64,000 nt of DNA, from assembly GCF_022664455.2 (NCBI RefSeq), contig NZ_JAKRKC020000002.1, positions 2,170,001 to 2,234,000 of the forward strand. Reading direction: 5' to 3'. This DNA is from Actinomadura luzonensis. GTDB taxonomy: Bacteria; Actinomycetota; Actinomycetes; Streptosporangiales; Streptosporangiaceae. Positions 34,340-43,478 of the stretch are shown one piece after another. Made by a program: the position numbers and the translations under genes. Below the pieces are notes generated by a model. The model made no database searches and was not told the DNA's origin. It saw nothing but the letters and a program-made list of their open reading frames with translations. Numbering within the stretch: the first letter of the stretch is position 1; every line of letters starts with the position of its first letter.

Positions 34340-35557
34340 TTGCAGACCCCTCCGCTCGACCTCCCCGTCCCCGGCGAACGGTGCTCGCGCACCATCAGCC
34401 GCTACCGTGACCAGGCCGGGCCCGTCGTGCCCGTCAAGCTGCCCGGCGGCGTCGACGCCTGGCTCGTCACCTCCTACGAAGCCATCAGCGAGATCCTCGC
34501 CCACGACGACACCCACTACAGCAAGAACCCGAAGAACTTCCCCGCCCTGCACGACGGCACGATCCCGGCCGGCTGGCCGATGCGCCAGCTCATCGAGGGC
34601 GACCACCTGCTCAACAAGGACGGCGGCGACCACCGCCGGCTGCGCGGGCTGATCGCGCGCGGCTTCACCCCGGCCCGCGTCCAGGCGCTCGCGCCGCGCG
34701 TCGCGGAGCTGGCCGAGGAGCTGCTGGCCCGGATGCCGGCGGCGGGCGAGCCGGTCGATCTCGTGCGGCACTTCGCCGAGCCGCTGCCGGTCATCGTGAT
34801 CTGCGAGCTGTTCGGCGTGCCGGAGGAGGACCGCGAGGAGATCCGTACGCAGGCCCGGCTGCTCGTGTCCCACGACACCGCGCCCGACGACGCCGCCCGG
34901 GCCGGGGCGCGGCTGCTCGGCCACCTGGCGGGGCACATCGAGCGCCGCCGCCGCGAGCCCGCCGACGACCTCACCTCCGCCCTGATCCGGGCCCAGGACG
35001 AGGACGGCGACCGGCTGTCCGACACCGAGATGTTGTGGATCCTGTGGCTGATGATCCTGGCCGGGCACGAGACCACCGTGCACCTGATCGGCAACAGCGT
35101 CGTCGCGCTCTGTTCCCACCCCGACCAGCTCGCCAGGGCCCGCGCGGAGGGCTCCTGGGAGCGGGTGGTGGAGGAGGTCATGCGCAGCCGCGCCTCGGTC
35201 GTCAGCGCCGTCTTCCGCTACACGCTGCGGGAGGTGACGATCGCCGGGGTCACCGTCCCGGCCGGGCAGGCCCTCGCGATCGGGTTCGGCGCGACCGGCA
35301 CCGACCCGGCCAGGTTCGGCGCCGCGGCCGGCTGCTTCGACGTCTCCCGCGCGCCCGAGACGCACCTCGGCTTCGGCCGCGGCCCGCACTTCTGCGTGGG
35401 CGCGCCGCTGGCCAGGCTGGAGGGCCGGATCGCGCTGGCGGCCCTGTTCCGGCGCTTCCCCGGCCTGCGCCTCGCGGTCGAGCCCGGCGAGATCGCCTAC
35501 TCGCCGTCGCTCATCACCGAGGGCCCGCTCGCCCTGCCGGTGCTGCTGGCCGGCTGA
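34340..35557 (+). CDS. Cytochrome P450
   Basis: A 405-residue soluble class I P450 needing ferredoxin partners not found here. Oxygen-binding I-helix AGHETT (241-246), an ExxR-type pair in EEVMR, and the heme-ligand motif FGRGPHFCVG with Cys352. The start is a TTG preceded by GGGAG at 6 nt. No biosynthetic cluster surrounds it; it lies between a STAND regulator and a RidA gene. The 3' end is 4 bp from the convergent RidA stop. Substrate unknown. Confidence 0.95.
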   Translation: MQTPPLDLPVPGERCSRTISRYRDQAGPVVPVKLPGGVDAWLVTSYEAISEILAHDDTHYSKNPKNFPALHDGTIPAGWPMRQLIEGDHLLNKDGGDHRRLRGLIARGFTPARVQALAPRVAELAEELLARMPAAGEPVDLVRHFAEPLPVIVICELFGVPEEDREEIRTQARLLVSHDTAPDDAARAGARLLGHLAGHIERRRREPADDLTSALIRAQDEDGDRLSDTEMLWILWLMILAGHETTVHLIGNSVVALCSHPDQLARARAEGSWERVVEEVMRSRASVVSAVFRYTLREVTIAGVTVPAGQALAIGFGATGTDPARFGAAAGCFDVSRAPETHLGFGRGPHFCVGAPLARLEGRIALAALFRRFPGLRLAVEPGEIAYSPSLITEGPLALPVLLAG

Positions 35558-35561
35558 CGAC

Positions 35562-35948
35562 TCAGGCGGCGGCCACGGCCTCGATCTCCAGCAGCCAGCG
35601 GGGGTCGAAGATGCCGGCCACGACCACGGTCAGCGCCGGGCGGTGATCCCCCAGCACCTCCCGGCGCACCGCGCCGTTCGTCCCGGCGTGGGCGCGGTCC
35701 GACAGGTACGTCGTGACCTTGACCAGGTTCGGCACGTCCATGCCCGCCGCCCGCAGGGCCGCCAGCACGTTCGCCCAGACCAGCCGGCACTGGGCCTCGA
35801 AGCCCTCGGGCACCTGCCCGTCCGGCGTCTCCGGGATCTGGCCGCTCACGAACAACAACCGCGACGCGCCCGCGACCGCCAGGGCCTGCGTGTAGCCGCC
35901 CTGGGGCGCGGGGGCGTCGGACGGGTCGATCCGGTCATAGGTCGTCAT
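35562..35948 (-). CDS. RidA/YjgF family protein
   Basis: A 128-residue trimeric-type enamine/imine deaminase-family protein. Family blocks are GGYTQALAVAGASRLLFVSG, PEGFEAQCRLVWANVLAALR, VKVTTYLSD and the C-terminal RWLLEIEAVAA containing the conserved Arg and Glu. In typical members this removes reactive 2-aminoacrylate-like intermediates; some subfamilies have other roles. It is separated by 23 bp from the stop of the pectinesterase fusion upstream on the same strand, so the two could share a transcript. Confidence 0.9.
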   Translation of the reverse strand: MTTYDRIDPSDAPAPQGGYTQALAVAGASRLLFVSGQIPETPDGQVPEGFEAQCRLVWANVLAALRAAGMDVPNLVKVTTYLSDRAHAGTNGAVRREVLGDHRPALTVVVAGIFDPRWLLEIEAVAAA

Positions 35949-35971
35949 GTGATCTTTGTAGCAGTTCGTCG

Positions 35972-38224
35972 CTAGAGACGGCGTCCCGCGCCCGCGCCGG
36001 CCGGGACGATCGCCTTGAGCGCCCGCGCGGGGTCCTTCCTGGCCACCAGCGCCGGCGTCCAGCCGGCGTCGGAGCCCAGCGAGGCCCCGTTGGCCGCGTT
36101 GTAGGCCGCCACCAGGTCCACCGGCGCGCCGTCCACGAGGTTGTCCTTCGCGGTGATGGCCGTGCCGCCGAACACGGTCAGCACCGTGGCCGCCGGGATG
36201 CCGTCGAAGGCGTTCGACTCGGCGTGAACCTTCGAGCCCACGCCGACCCCGATGCTGTAGCCGTGCGCCGGGCCGCCGGTGAAGTAGTTGTCGTAGACGT
36301 GCACCTGCCCGAAGCGCACCCGGGGCGTGCGCTGCCCGAGGCCCTCGAACCAGTTGTGGTGCAGCGTGACCTTGAGCTTGTCCTCCTCGGCGTAGCGCGC
36401 CGGGTTGTCGGTGTTGCCGATCAGCATCACCTTGTCGTGGTCGCTGAGGTGGTTCCACGACAGCGTGACGAGGTCGGAGCCGCGCACGACGTCCAGCAGC
36501 CCGTCGTGCACCTGGTGCGGCCGGCCGAAGTACAGCGGCCGGCCGGAGTCCGGGTTCGCGCCGTCGTTGAGCGTGTTGTGATCGATCCAGACGTGCGTGG
36601 AGCCGGAGACCTCGACGTTGTCGAACGAGGCGTTCCAGTTGCCCTCGGCGCCGTCGGTCGGGTCCCACTGCGGGAAGCAGTCGGCGGTGTCGGTGATGGT
36701 CAGGTTGCGCACAATGACGTTGTCGGCGTTGCTCACCCGCAGGCCGAAGCTCTTCAGCGCGGCGTCGCGGCCCACGCCGACCAGGGTGACGTTGGAGCCG
36801 ATCGTGACCGTGACGTGCTCGGCCATCTTCGCGTACGACGCCTTGCGCGCCTCCTCCAGCGGCCCGGACGGCACGCTCGCCCGGCCCCACACGGCGGGAT
36901 CGTAGGCGGCCAGGTAGGCGGGCAGGCTGTAGCCGTTCACCGCGTAGTCGTCGCAGGTCAGCGCTCTGCCCGTGTCGTCGGTGTCGGCGTCGACGGCGCC
37001 CTTCACGTAGATGATCCGCGGGCTGTTGTCGGGCGGGTCGGCGAGCGCGGCCTTGAGCTGGGCGCGGGTGGTGACCACGTGCACGTTCTCGGGGCGGGCG
37101 GCCGAGCCGCCGGTGGTGCCGGTCGTGGCCGCGGCCCAGCCGTCGCCGGCCGGCAGCGCCTGGCGGCCCACGCCGTACGGGTCGGGGCGCGCGGGGGAGC
37201 GGCGCACCGGGTTCCAGCCGTCGGACCCGGCCAGGTACCGCTGCGGGGTGAGGCCGGCGGCCTGCTCGGGCGTGAGCTGCGGCCGGTCGGCGTTGACGGC
37301 CGCGCCGGGCCCCTCGTCGCGGTACTCCGACAGGCGGGCGTCGCGCCAGCTCAGCCCGGACATGTCGGTCCAGGGCGCGTCCTTGACGTGCTGGCCCAGC
37401 CACGACTCGCGCACCAGCACCTGGCCGCGCGCGGTCGCCGAGCCGCCCGCCGGCCACGGGCGGCCCAGGTGCACGCTGCGCGCCGGGGCGTCGCTGACCA
37501 GGTGGCTGCGGTAGATGAGGAAGCCGTAGGGGTTGGTGATCTCGGTGCTGGCGGCGGTGACGTAGCCGTTGTTGTCGGCGCTGCCCCGGTTCAGCGACTT
37601 GATCACGCAGTTGTCGAAGACGGCGGTGGCCCGGCCGAAGATGACGTCCACGTCGCCCTCGACGTAGCAGTCGCGGAAGTACTGGCGGGCGGTGGTGGCG
37701 GCGGAGGCGGTGTTGGCGTACAGGGTGTCCTGGTTGCCGAGGAAGCGCACGTTCTCGTACACCTGGCGGTCGCCGGTGGTGCGGACGGCGACGGCCTGGC
37801 TGGGGCCGTTCGCGGCCTCGTCGTAGGAGTTCTCGAAGGTGAGGTTGCGGGCGGTGAAGTCGGGGGCGCTGATGACGTACGAGGCGCTGCCCGAGGTGCC
37901 GTAGGTGCCCGAGCCGTCCGGCTTCGGGGTGGCGGCGGACAGGCCGGACGTCAGCACCACCTCGCGCGGGTCGCGGGTGTCGCCGACCAGCGAGATGTAC
38001 GCCTTGTCGGCCGGGATGACGACCTGCTGCCGGTAGGTGCCCTTGCGGACCAGGATGGTGACCGGACGGGTGTTCCCGGCGGGGACGGCGTCGACCGCGG
38101 CCTGCACCGTCGGGTGGTCGCCGCTGCCGTCGGCGGCGACGACGATCACCGTCCGCGTCCGGGCCTGCGCGGGGGGCGTGGCCGCGAAGGCCAGCAGCAG
38201 GGGGATGACCAATAGAAGTCGCAT
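35972..38224 (-). CDS. Secreted pectinesterase-pectate lyase fusion (CE8 + PL1)
   Basis: A 750-residue exported bifunctional pectinase. Signal peptide core LLLVIPLLLAFAATPPAQA. The N-terminal pectinesterase (about 30-345) has VAADGSGDHPTVQAAVDAVP, the catalytic-region blocks FLGNQDTLYAN and GDVDVIFGRA, and LGRPW. The C-terminal PL1 pectate lyase (about 400-725) has WIDHNTLNDG and HHNWFEGLGQRTPRVRFGQV with the catalytic Arg. De-esterification of pectin would hand its product to the lyase. ATG 38224 has GAGG at 6 nt. The divergent intergenic region to the xylanase carries several palindromes, so the two secreted enzymes may be co-regulated. Confidence 0.93.
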   Translation of the reverse strand: MRLLLVIPLLLAFAATPPAQARTRTVIVVAADGSGDHPTVQAAVDAVPAGNTRPVTILVRKGTYRQQVVIPADKAYISLVGDTRDPREVVLTSGLSAATPKPDGSGTYGTSGSASYVISAPDFTARNLTFENSYDEAANGPSQAVAVRTTGDRQVYENVRFLGNQDTLYANTASAATTARQYFRDCYVEGDVDVIFGRATAVFDNCVIKSLNRGSADNNGYVTAASTEITNPYGFLIYRSHLVSDAPARSVHLGRPWPAGGSATARGQVLVRESWLGQHVKDAPWTDMSGLSWRDARLSEYRDEGPGAAVNADRPQLTPEQAAGLTPQRYLAGSDGWNPVRRSPARPDPYGVGRQALPAGDGWAAATTGTTGGSAARPENVHVVTTRAQLKAALADPPDNSPRIIYVKGAVDADTDDTGRALTCDDYAVNGYSLPAYLAAYDPAVWGRASVPSGPLEEARKASYAKMAEHVTVTIGSNVTLVGVGRDAALKSFGLRVSNADNVIVRNLTITDTADCFPQWDPTDGAEGNWNASFDNVEVSGSTHVWIDHNTLNDGANPDSGRPLYFGRPHQVHDGLLDVVRGSDLVTLSWNHLSDHDKVMLIGNTDNPARYAEEDKLKVTLHHNWFEGLGQRTPRVRFGQVHVYDNYFTGGPAHGYSIGVGVGSKVHAESNAFDGIPAATVLTVFGGTAITAKDNLVDGAPVDLVAAYNAANGASLGSDAGWTPALVARKDPARALKAIVPAGAGAGRRL

Positions 38225-38298
38225 GCGCAACCTCGCAGAGGGTGGTGCGGCAATCGGTTGCATGAAACGTTCGCGTAACCCTGCTGTCACGTCAATGG

Positions 38299-38339
38299 AT
38301 GCAGTAAAACTGCATGTTTGCTGCAACAAGCGGTTGCAG
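38299..38339. promoter_or_regulatory. Two palindromes between pectinase and xylanase genes
   Basis: ATGCAGT-AAA-ACTGCAT (38299-38315) and CTGCAAC-AAGCG-GTTGCAG (38321-38339) are both perfect 7-bp inverted repeats in the 194-bp divergent region. The CGGTTGCA half-site of the second recurs at about 38255. A minus-strand TTGACG (38290-38295) may be the -35 of the pectinase promoter. Likely operators for a LacI- or GntR-type regulator. Confidence 0.55.
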
Positions 38340-38344
38340 GAGTG

Positions 38345-38410
38345 TTGACCGGCCCCACCCGCGGCTCTACAGTCCGCCTGGAAATTATCGGGAGATCCTT
38401 GAAACTTTCA
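38345..38410 (+). promoter_or_regulatory. Xylanase promoter with TGAAACTTTCA box
   Basis: -35 TTGACC (38345-38350), 17-bp spacer, -10 TACAGT (38368-38373). TGAAACTTTCA (38400-38410) is a perfect 5-1-5 palindrome, of the GAAAnTTTC type found before actinomycete xylanase genes, and directly abuts the ribosome site AGGAG. Confidence 0.7.
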
Positions 38411-38418
38411 GGAGCACC

Positions 38419-41334
38419 GTGCGCACCCTCCTCCGGGCCCTGCTGGCCGCCGCCCTGTTATGCCTCGCCCCCGCGCTGCCCGCGGCCGCCGCCGACGCCC
38501 TCTACGACTTCGAGGACGGCACCGCCCAGGGCTGGGGCCCGCGCGGCGACGGCGTCTCCGTCACCGTGACCACCGGCGCCGCCCACGGCGGGACGAGCTC
38601 CCTGCTCACCACCGGGCGCACCGCGACCTGGCAGGGCGCCTCCCTCGCCGCGCCGTTCGTCAAGGGCGTCACCTACCGGGTCAGCGCGTACGCCCGGCTC
38701 GTCACCGGGCAGCCCGCCGCCACCGTCGCGCTCACCGTGCAGCGCACCCCGGCCGGGGGCGAGACCACGTACGAGCGGGTCGCCGCCGCCACCGTCGCCG
38801 ACGGGGAGTGGGTCCGGCTGGCCGGCACGTACCTGTTCACCGCCGACTCCGCCGACCTCCAGCTCTACGCCGAGAGCAGCGACGCCACCGGGCAGTTCTA
38901 CCTCGACGACGTCGTGCTCAGCCCCCAGGGCGACCCCACGCGCGAGCCGATCGCGAGCGACTTCGAGGACGGCACCGCGCAGGACTGGTCGCCGCGCGCC
39001 TCCGCCGCGCTCGCCTCCAGCGCCGACGCCGCGCACGGCGGCACCCGCAGCCTGGCCGTCACCGGCCGCTCGGCCTCCTGGGACGGCCCGGCGCTGAACG
39101 TGCTCGGCCGGATGGGCAAGGGCGACAAGTACGACCTGTCGGTATGGGTGCGGCTCGGCCCCGACACCCCCTCGGGCAAGCTCGGCCTGTCCGTCGAGCG
39201 GCACACCGCCGGCACGCCCAGCTACGAGCGCGTCGTCCCGCCGACCGACGTGCCGGCCGGCCAGTGGGTACGCCTGGCGGGCACGTACACGCTCGCGTAC
39301 GACGTGGACTTCCTGGCCCTGTACCTGGAGTCCGACACCGGCACGTTCCCCTTCTACCTGGACGACTTCGCGATGACCTACGTCGCGCCCAAGCCCATCC
39401 AGACCGACATCCCCGCGCTGAAGGACCGCGTGCCCTTCACCCTCGGCTCCGCGCTCACCCGCCCCGACACGCTCGGCGTGCACGGCGAGCTGCTGGCCCG
39501 CCACTTCAACGGCATCACCCCCGGCAACGAGCTGAAGTGGGACGCCACCGAGCCCCGCGAGGGCGAGTTCGCCTTCGCCGACGGCGACGCCCTCGTGGAC
39601 TTCGGCCTCCAGCACGGCATGACCGTGCGCGGCCACACCCTCGCCTGGCACAGCCAGACCCCGGCCTGGGTGTTCGACGGGGCCGACAAGCAGACGCTGC
39701 TGAAACGCCTGGAGAACCACGTCCGCACGCTCGTCACCCGCTACAAGGGCAAGATCGCCGTCTGGGACGTCGTCAACGAGGTCGTGGACGAGAACCAGCC
39801 CGACGGCCTGCGCCGCTCCCCGTGGTACAAGATCACCGGCCTCGACTTCATCCGCACCGCCTTCCGCGTCGCCCACGAGGCCGACCCGGACGCCAAGCTG
39901 TTCGTCAACGACTACAACACCGAGTTCCCGCGCAAGCGCGAGGCCCTGTACAACCTGGTCAAGCGGCTCAAGGCCGAGGGCGTGCCGATCGACGGCGTCG
40001 GCCACCAGCTCCACCTCAACATCGAGCAGCCGCCCGCCTCCGCCGTCGAGGACACCATCGAGCGCTTCGCCACGCTCGGCGTCGAGCAGCAGGTCACCGA
40101 GCTGGACGTCAGCGTCTACACCGACTTCGTCTCCTCCTACGACACCATCCCCGCCGAGCTGCTGGCCGAGCAGGGCCACCGCTACAAGGAGCTGTTCGAC
40201 GTCTTCCGCCGGCAGGCCGCGCACCTCGACTCGGTGACCGTGTGGGGCGAGTCCGACGACGTGAGCTGGCTCAACACCTGGCCGATCGTCCGGCTCAACG
40301 CGCCGCTGCTGTTCGACCGCGACCTGCAGGCCAAGCCCGCCTACTGGGCCGTCGCCGACCCGTCGAGGCTGCCGCCGCGGGTGCGCCGCCTGGAGGCGCC
40401 GGCCGGCGACGTCGTCCTCGACGGGCGCCGCGACCTGCAGTGGGACCTGCTGCCCGACGCGCCGATCGCCCGCGTCGGCCAGGTGTCGGCCGGCTTCCAG
40501 GCCCGCACCGCCGCGACCGGCAGGTACGTGCTCGCCGAGGTCACCGACCCCACCGTCTCGGCCGCCGACCGGGTGACGTTCACCGTGGACGGCGTCACCC
40601 GCGTCGTCACCCGCGCGGGCGGCCCCAAGGCCGCGGTCCGGCCGACCGCGACCGGCTACCGCGTCGAGGCCCTGGTCCCCAAGGGCACCGACGTGGACGT
40701 CACCGTACGCGACGGGAGCACCGCCGTCTCCTGGACGGGGAAGGTCACCGCGGCGCCCGCCGTCAAGCTCACCACCGCCGCCCACCGCGCGCCCGTCCTC
40801 GACGGCGTCGCCGAGCCCGCCTGGCGGGCCGCGCCGGAGATCCGCACCGGCACCTGGATCCAGGGCTCCTCCGGCGCGACGGCCGCGGTCCGCGCGCTGT
40901 GGAGCGGGTCCACGCTGTACGTCCTCGCCCAGGTCGCCGACCCCGTGCTCAGCGAGGAGCCGGCGAACGCCTGGGAGCAGGACTCGGTCGAGATCTTCGT
41001 CGACCCCGGCAACGGCAAGACCAAGGGCTACACCGACGACGACGGCCAGTACCGGGTCAGCTTCTCCGGCCGGCTCACCGTCGGCGGCACCTTCGACGCG
41101 GCCGGCGTCAAGGACAACCTGAAGGCCGTGGCCAAGGTCGTGCCCGGCGGCTACGTGGTGGAGGCCGCGATCGAGCTGCCCACCGCGACCCTGCGGCCCG
41201 GCGCGCTGCTGGGCTTCGACGTGCAGGTCAACGACGCCACCGGCGCGGCCCGCACCGCCGCCGCCACCTGGAACGACGCCACCGGCCGCGGTTACCTCGA
41301 CACCAGCCACTGGGGGGTGCTGCGGCTGACCTGA
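38419..41334 (+). CDS. Secreted GH10 endo-1,4-beta-xylanase with CBM22-like and CBM9-like modules
   Basis: 971 residues with a signal peptide ending ALPAAAA. Two N-terminal CBM22/CBM4-type modules (FEDGTAQGWGPRG and FEDGTAQDWSPRA mark their starts, about 30-170 and 180-320) precede the GH10 catalytic domain (about 330-640), with GHTLAWHSQTP, acid/base Glu454 in WDVVNEVVDE and nucleophile Glu561 in VTELDVSVY. The C-terminus has a CBM9-like module (PVLDGVAEPAW ... WEQDSVEIFVDPGN), preceded by a related divergent segment. It cleaves xylan outside the cell. The GTG start has AGGAG at 4 nt. A strong hairpin begins right after the stop. Confidence 0.95.
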   Translation: MRTLLRALLAAALLCLAPALPAAAADALYDFEDGTAQGWGPRGDGVSVTVTTGAAHGGTSSLLTTGRTATWQGASLAAPFVKGVTYRVSAYARLVTGQPAATVALTVQRTPAGGETTYERVAAATVADGEWVRLAGTYLFTADSADLQLYAESSDATGQFYLDDVVLSPQGDPTREPIASDFEDGTAQDWSPRASAALASSADAAHGGTRSLAVTGRSASWDGPALNVLGRMGKGDKYDLSVWVRLGPDTPSGKLGLSVERHTAGTPSYERVVPPTDVPAGQWVRLAGTYTLAYDVDFLALYLESDTGTFPFYLDDFAMTYVAPKPIQTDIPALKDRVPFTLGSALTRPDTLGVHGELLARHFNGITPGNELKWDATEPREGEFAFADGDALVDFGLQHGMTVRGHTLAWHSQTPAWVFDGADKQTLLKRLENHVRTLVTRYKGKIAVWDVVNEVVDENQPDGLRRSPWYKITGLDFIRTAFRVAHEADPDAKLFVNDYNTEFPRKREALYNLVKRLKAEGVPIDGVGHQLHLNIEQPPASAVEDTIERFATLGVEQQVTELDVSVYTDFVSSYDTIPAELLAEQGHRYKELFDVFRRQAAHLDSVTVWGESDDVSWLNTWPIVRLNAPLLFDRDLQAKPAYWAVADPSRLPPRVRRLEAPAGDVVLDGRRDLQWDLLPDAPIARVGQVSAGFQARTAATGRYVLAEVTDPTVSAADRVTFTVDGVTRVVTRAGGPKAAVRPTATGYRVEALVPKGTDVDVTVRDGSTAVSWTGKVTAAPAVKLTTAAHRAPVLDGVAEPAWRAAPEIRTGTWIQGSSGATAAVRALWSGSTLYVLAQVADPVLSEEPANAWEQDSVEIFVDPGNGKTKGYTDDDGQYRVSFSGRLTVGGTFDAAGVKDNLKAVAKVVPGGYVVEAAIELPTATLRPGALLGFDVQVNDATGAARTAAATWNDATGRGYLDTSHWGVLRLT

Positions 41335-41356
41335 CCCCGGCGCGGCGGCGCCGGGG
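41335..41356. terminator. Bidirectional terminator between xylanase and C39-like gene
   Basis: CCCCGGCGC-GGCG-GCGCCGGGG, a perfect 9-bp GC stem, starts 1 nt after the xylanase stop (41334) and lies 10 bp from the convergent peptidase stop (41366). Confidence 0.75.
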
Positions 41357-41365
41357 CCCCGCGGC

Positions 41366-42625
41366 TCACCAGTTGGCGGGCAGCCCCGGCGTCGCGGCCG
41401 GCAGGGCGTGGCCGGCCGGGTGGATGACGTAGGCGATGCCGCCGCTGCTGGAGCTGCGCAGCCACACGTTCTCGAAGTCGGCGCGCGGGTACACGTGCCG
41501 CACGGCGTCGTTGGAGGGCGAGGCCGGGTCGTTGGCGATGACGTCACCGGAGGCGGTGAAACCGATGATCACCATCAGGTGGCCGTTGGTGCCGTAGCCC
41601 GCGCCCGGCAGCTCGCTCTTCTTGAACGACTGCGACGTGATGACCGGGATGCCCGCCTTGATGAACTGCTCCAGCTCGGTCAGCGAGCGCAGCCGGGTGA
41701 CGAACCCGTCCAGCCCGTACCGGCCGGCGTAGGCGGTGTTGAACGGCCAGTTGCCCGCGCCCTGGTAGGCGTGGTCGTAGGTGTAGCGGGCGGCGTAGTC
41801 GACCTCGGGGTTCGGGTCGGACGGGTCCACCCACGCGGTGTCCTGGGCGCTCGGCCACTTGCCCCAGTAGCCGAGCACCATGGTGGTGGAGGTCGGGCTG
41901 CACCACGCCTCGCCGCCGCCGTCCCACTCGGGGTAGTGGCCGACGTGCACGTTCTGCGAGCGGCGCGGCACGTTCAGCTCGACGCCCCACGCGCCGCCGC
42001 CCGGGCTGACCGGCACGCTCTTGCGCTCGGGCACGTTGGAGGCCATCGCGCCGGACGTGCGCACCCGCGGCGTCAGCGCCGAGCCCGGCGTCCGGTACAG
42101 CGTCAGCCGGAGCTGGTAGGCGCTGATCTGCTTGCCCGCCGCCGCGACCAGGGTGTCGACGGCCACGCTCGCGTCGTCGTCGCCCTGCCCGGGCACCGAC
42201 GTGCGCCGGATGTCGCCCTCGGCGTAGGCCCAGCGGCCCAGCGAGTACCACTTGGTCAGCCCCTCGGCGTTCCGCGCCCGGGCCTCGACCTGGAGCCAGC
42301 TCCCCGGCGGCAGGTCGGCGGTCCAGGAGGCGACCAGCTCGGTGGCGGGGAAGCCGATGACCCGCTCGGGGCCGGTCCAGCGGGCGTACTCCCAGGTCTT
42401 GGTGCCGAGCGCGTCGGTGTAGGTGGTGGTGCCGGCGGCCGAGCCGAACGACAGCCCGCCGCCCGCCGAGGTGCCGGCCGTCGTGCCCTCCGCCGTGCCG
42501 GCGGTGAAGTCGGCCCGCTGGAAGACGACGTCGGTCAGGCCGGTCGCGGCCGGTCTCGCCGCCGCGGGCGGGGCGAGGGTCGAGACCACGAGGAGGGACG
42601 ACAGGACCACGGTCAGCGCGCGCAT
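41366..42625 (-). CDS. Secreted C39-like papain-fold peptidase
   Basis: A 419-residue exported protein. Signal peptide MRALTVVLSSLLVVSTLAPP. A roughly 170-residue N-terminal beta-rich region of unknown role precedes a C39-like cysteine-peptidase domain. The catalytic Cys is in GGEAWCSPTSTTMVLGYW (about 242), the His in NGHLMVIIGFTASG and an Asp/Asn in DVIANDPASPSND. Such proteins may be extracellular peptidases or peptidoglycan-modifying enzymes. The ATG at 42625 is chosen because it begins the signal peptide and has GGTGGG upstream. Convergent with the xylanase. Confidence 0.85.
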   Translation of the reverse strand: MRALTVVLSSLLVVSTLAPPAAARPAATGLTDVVFQRADFTAGTAEGTTAGTSAGGGLSFGSAAGTTTYTDALGTKTWEYARWTGPERVIGFPATELVASWTADLPPGSWLQVEARARNAEGLTKWYSLGRWAYAEGDIRRTSVPGQGDDDASVAVDTLVAAAGKQISAYQLRLTLYRTPGSALTPRVRTSGAMASNVPERKSVPVSPGGGAWGVELNVPRRSQNVHVGHYPEWDGGGEAWCSPTSTTMVLGYWGKWPSAQDTAWVDPSDPNPEVDYAARYTYDHAYQGAGNWPFNTAYAGRYGLDGFVTRLRSLTELEQFIKAGIPVITSQSFKKSELPGAGYGTNGHLMVIIGFTASGDVIANDPASPSNDAVRHVYPRADFENVWLRSSSSGGIAYVIHPAGHALPAATPGLPANW

Positions 42626-42740
42626 GTACCCACCTTCTCGCCAGGCGTACGGTCGGCCCGACATTAGGCACCCGCGGCCCGCCGGTCATCCGGAAATCTA
42701 CGTATCGCCGCCCGCCCCTCGCCGCCTAAAGTCATGAGAT

Positions 42741-43421
42741 ATGCGCAAATACGTGATCATGGGGGTGCAGGGCAGCGGCAAGGGCACCCAGAGCACGATG
42801 CTCGCGGGCGACCTCGATCTGGTGCACATCAGCGTCGGCGACATCTTCCGCTGGCACGTCAAGCACCACACGAAGCTCGGCGCCCAGGTCCGCCGCCTGG
42901 TCGCGGCGGGGGAGCTGGTGGGCGACGACCTCGTGGAGTCCGTCGTCCGCGACCGGCTCCAGCTCCACGACTGGAACTTCGGCTTCGTCATCGACGGCTT
43001 CCCGCGCAACCGCCGCCAGGCCGAGTTCTTCCTGGAGAGCTACGACATCGACGGCGTCATCCACCTCGACCTGCCCGACGACGAGGTGCGCCGCCGCGTC
43101 CTGGCCCGCCGGCTGTGCTCGCGCTGCGGCATGGACTACAACCTCATCGCCCACCGCCCGGAGGTCGAGGGCCGCTGCGACGTGTGCGGCGGCGACCTGG
43201 TGACCCGCGAGGACGACACCCCGGACGCCCTGGCCCGGCGGCTGCGCGACTACCACGACAAGATCGACCCGGTGCTCGAGCTGTTCCGCCGCAAGGAGTA
43301 CGTGATGACGGTGGACGCCCGCGCCGACAAGCTCACCGTCCAGCAGGCCATCCGCACCCGCTTCAACCTCCCCCCGTACGAGCCCGCCCCGAGCGCCGAC
43401 CCCCTCCGCGCCACCGGCTGA
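42741..43421 (+). CDS. Adenylate kinase family protein with zinc-binding lid
   Basis: A 226-residue nucleoside monophosphate kinase. P-loop GVQGSGKGTQ, NMP-binding HISVGDIFRW, and a DGFPRNRRQAEFF strand. The lid carries four Cys in two CxxC pairs (CSRCGMDYN, CDVCGGDLV), the zinc-lid form. It catalyses phosphoryl transfer between nucleotides. The housekeeping adk usually sits beside secY in actinomycetes; the context here suggests a second copy, possibly with other nucleotide preference. The C-terminus ends with a Pro-rich tail. TAAAGT (42727-42732) 8 nt before the ATG, without Shine-Dalgarno, suggests leaderless expression. Confidence 0.9.
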   Translation: MRKYVIMGVQGSGKGTQSTMLAGDLDLVHISVGDIFRWHVKHHTKLGAQVRRLVAAGELVGDDLVESVVRDRLQLHDWNFGFVIDGFPRNRRQAEFFLESYDIDGVIHLDLPDDEVRRRVLARRLCSRCGMDYNLIAHRPEVEGRCDVCGGDLVTREDDTPDALARRLRDYHDKIDPVLELFRRKEYVMTVDARADKLTVQQAIRTRFNLPPYEPAPSADPLRATG

Positions 43422-43478
43422 CCCGATCTCCGGCCCGGTGTGGCCGCGTGCGGGCCCGCGACGGTGGAAGCTCTTGCC

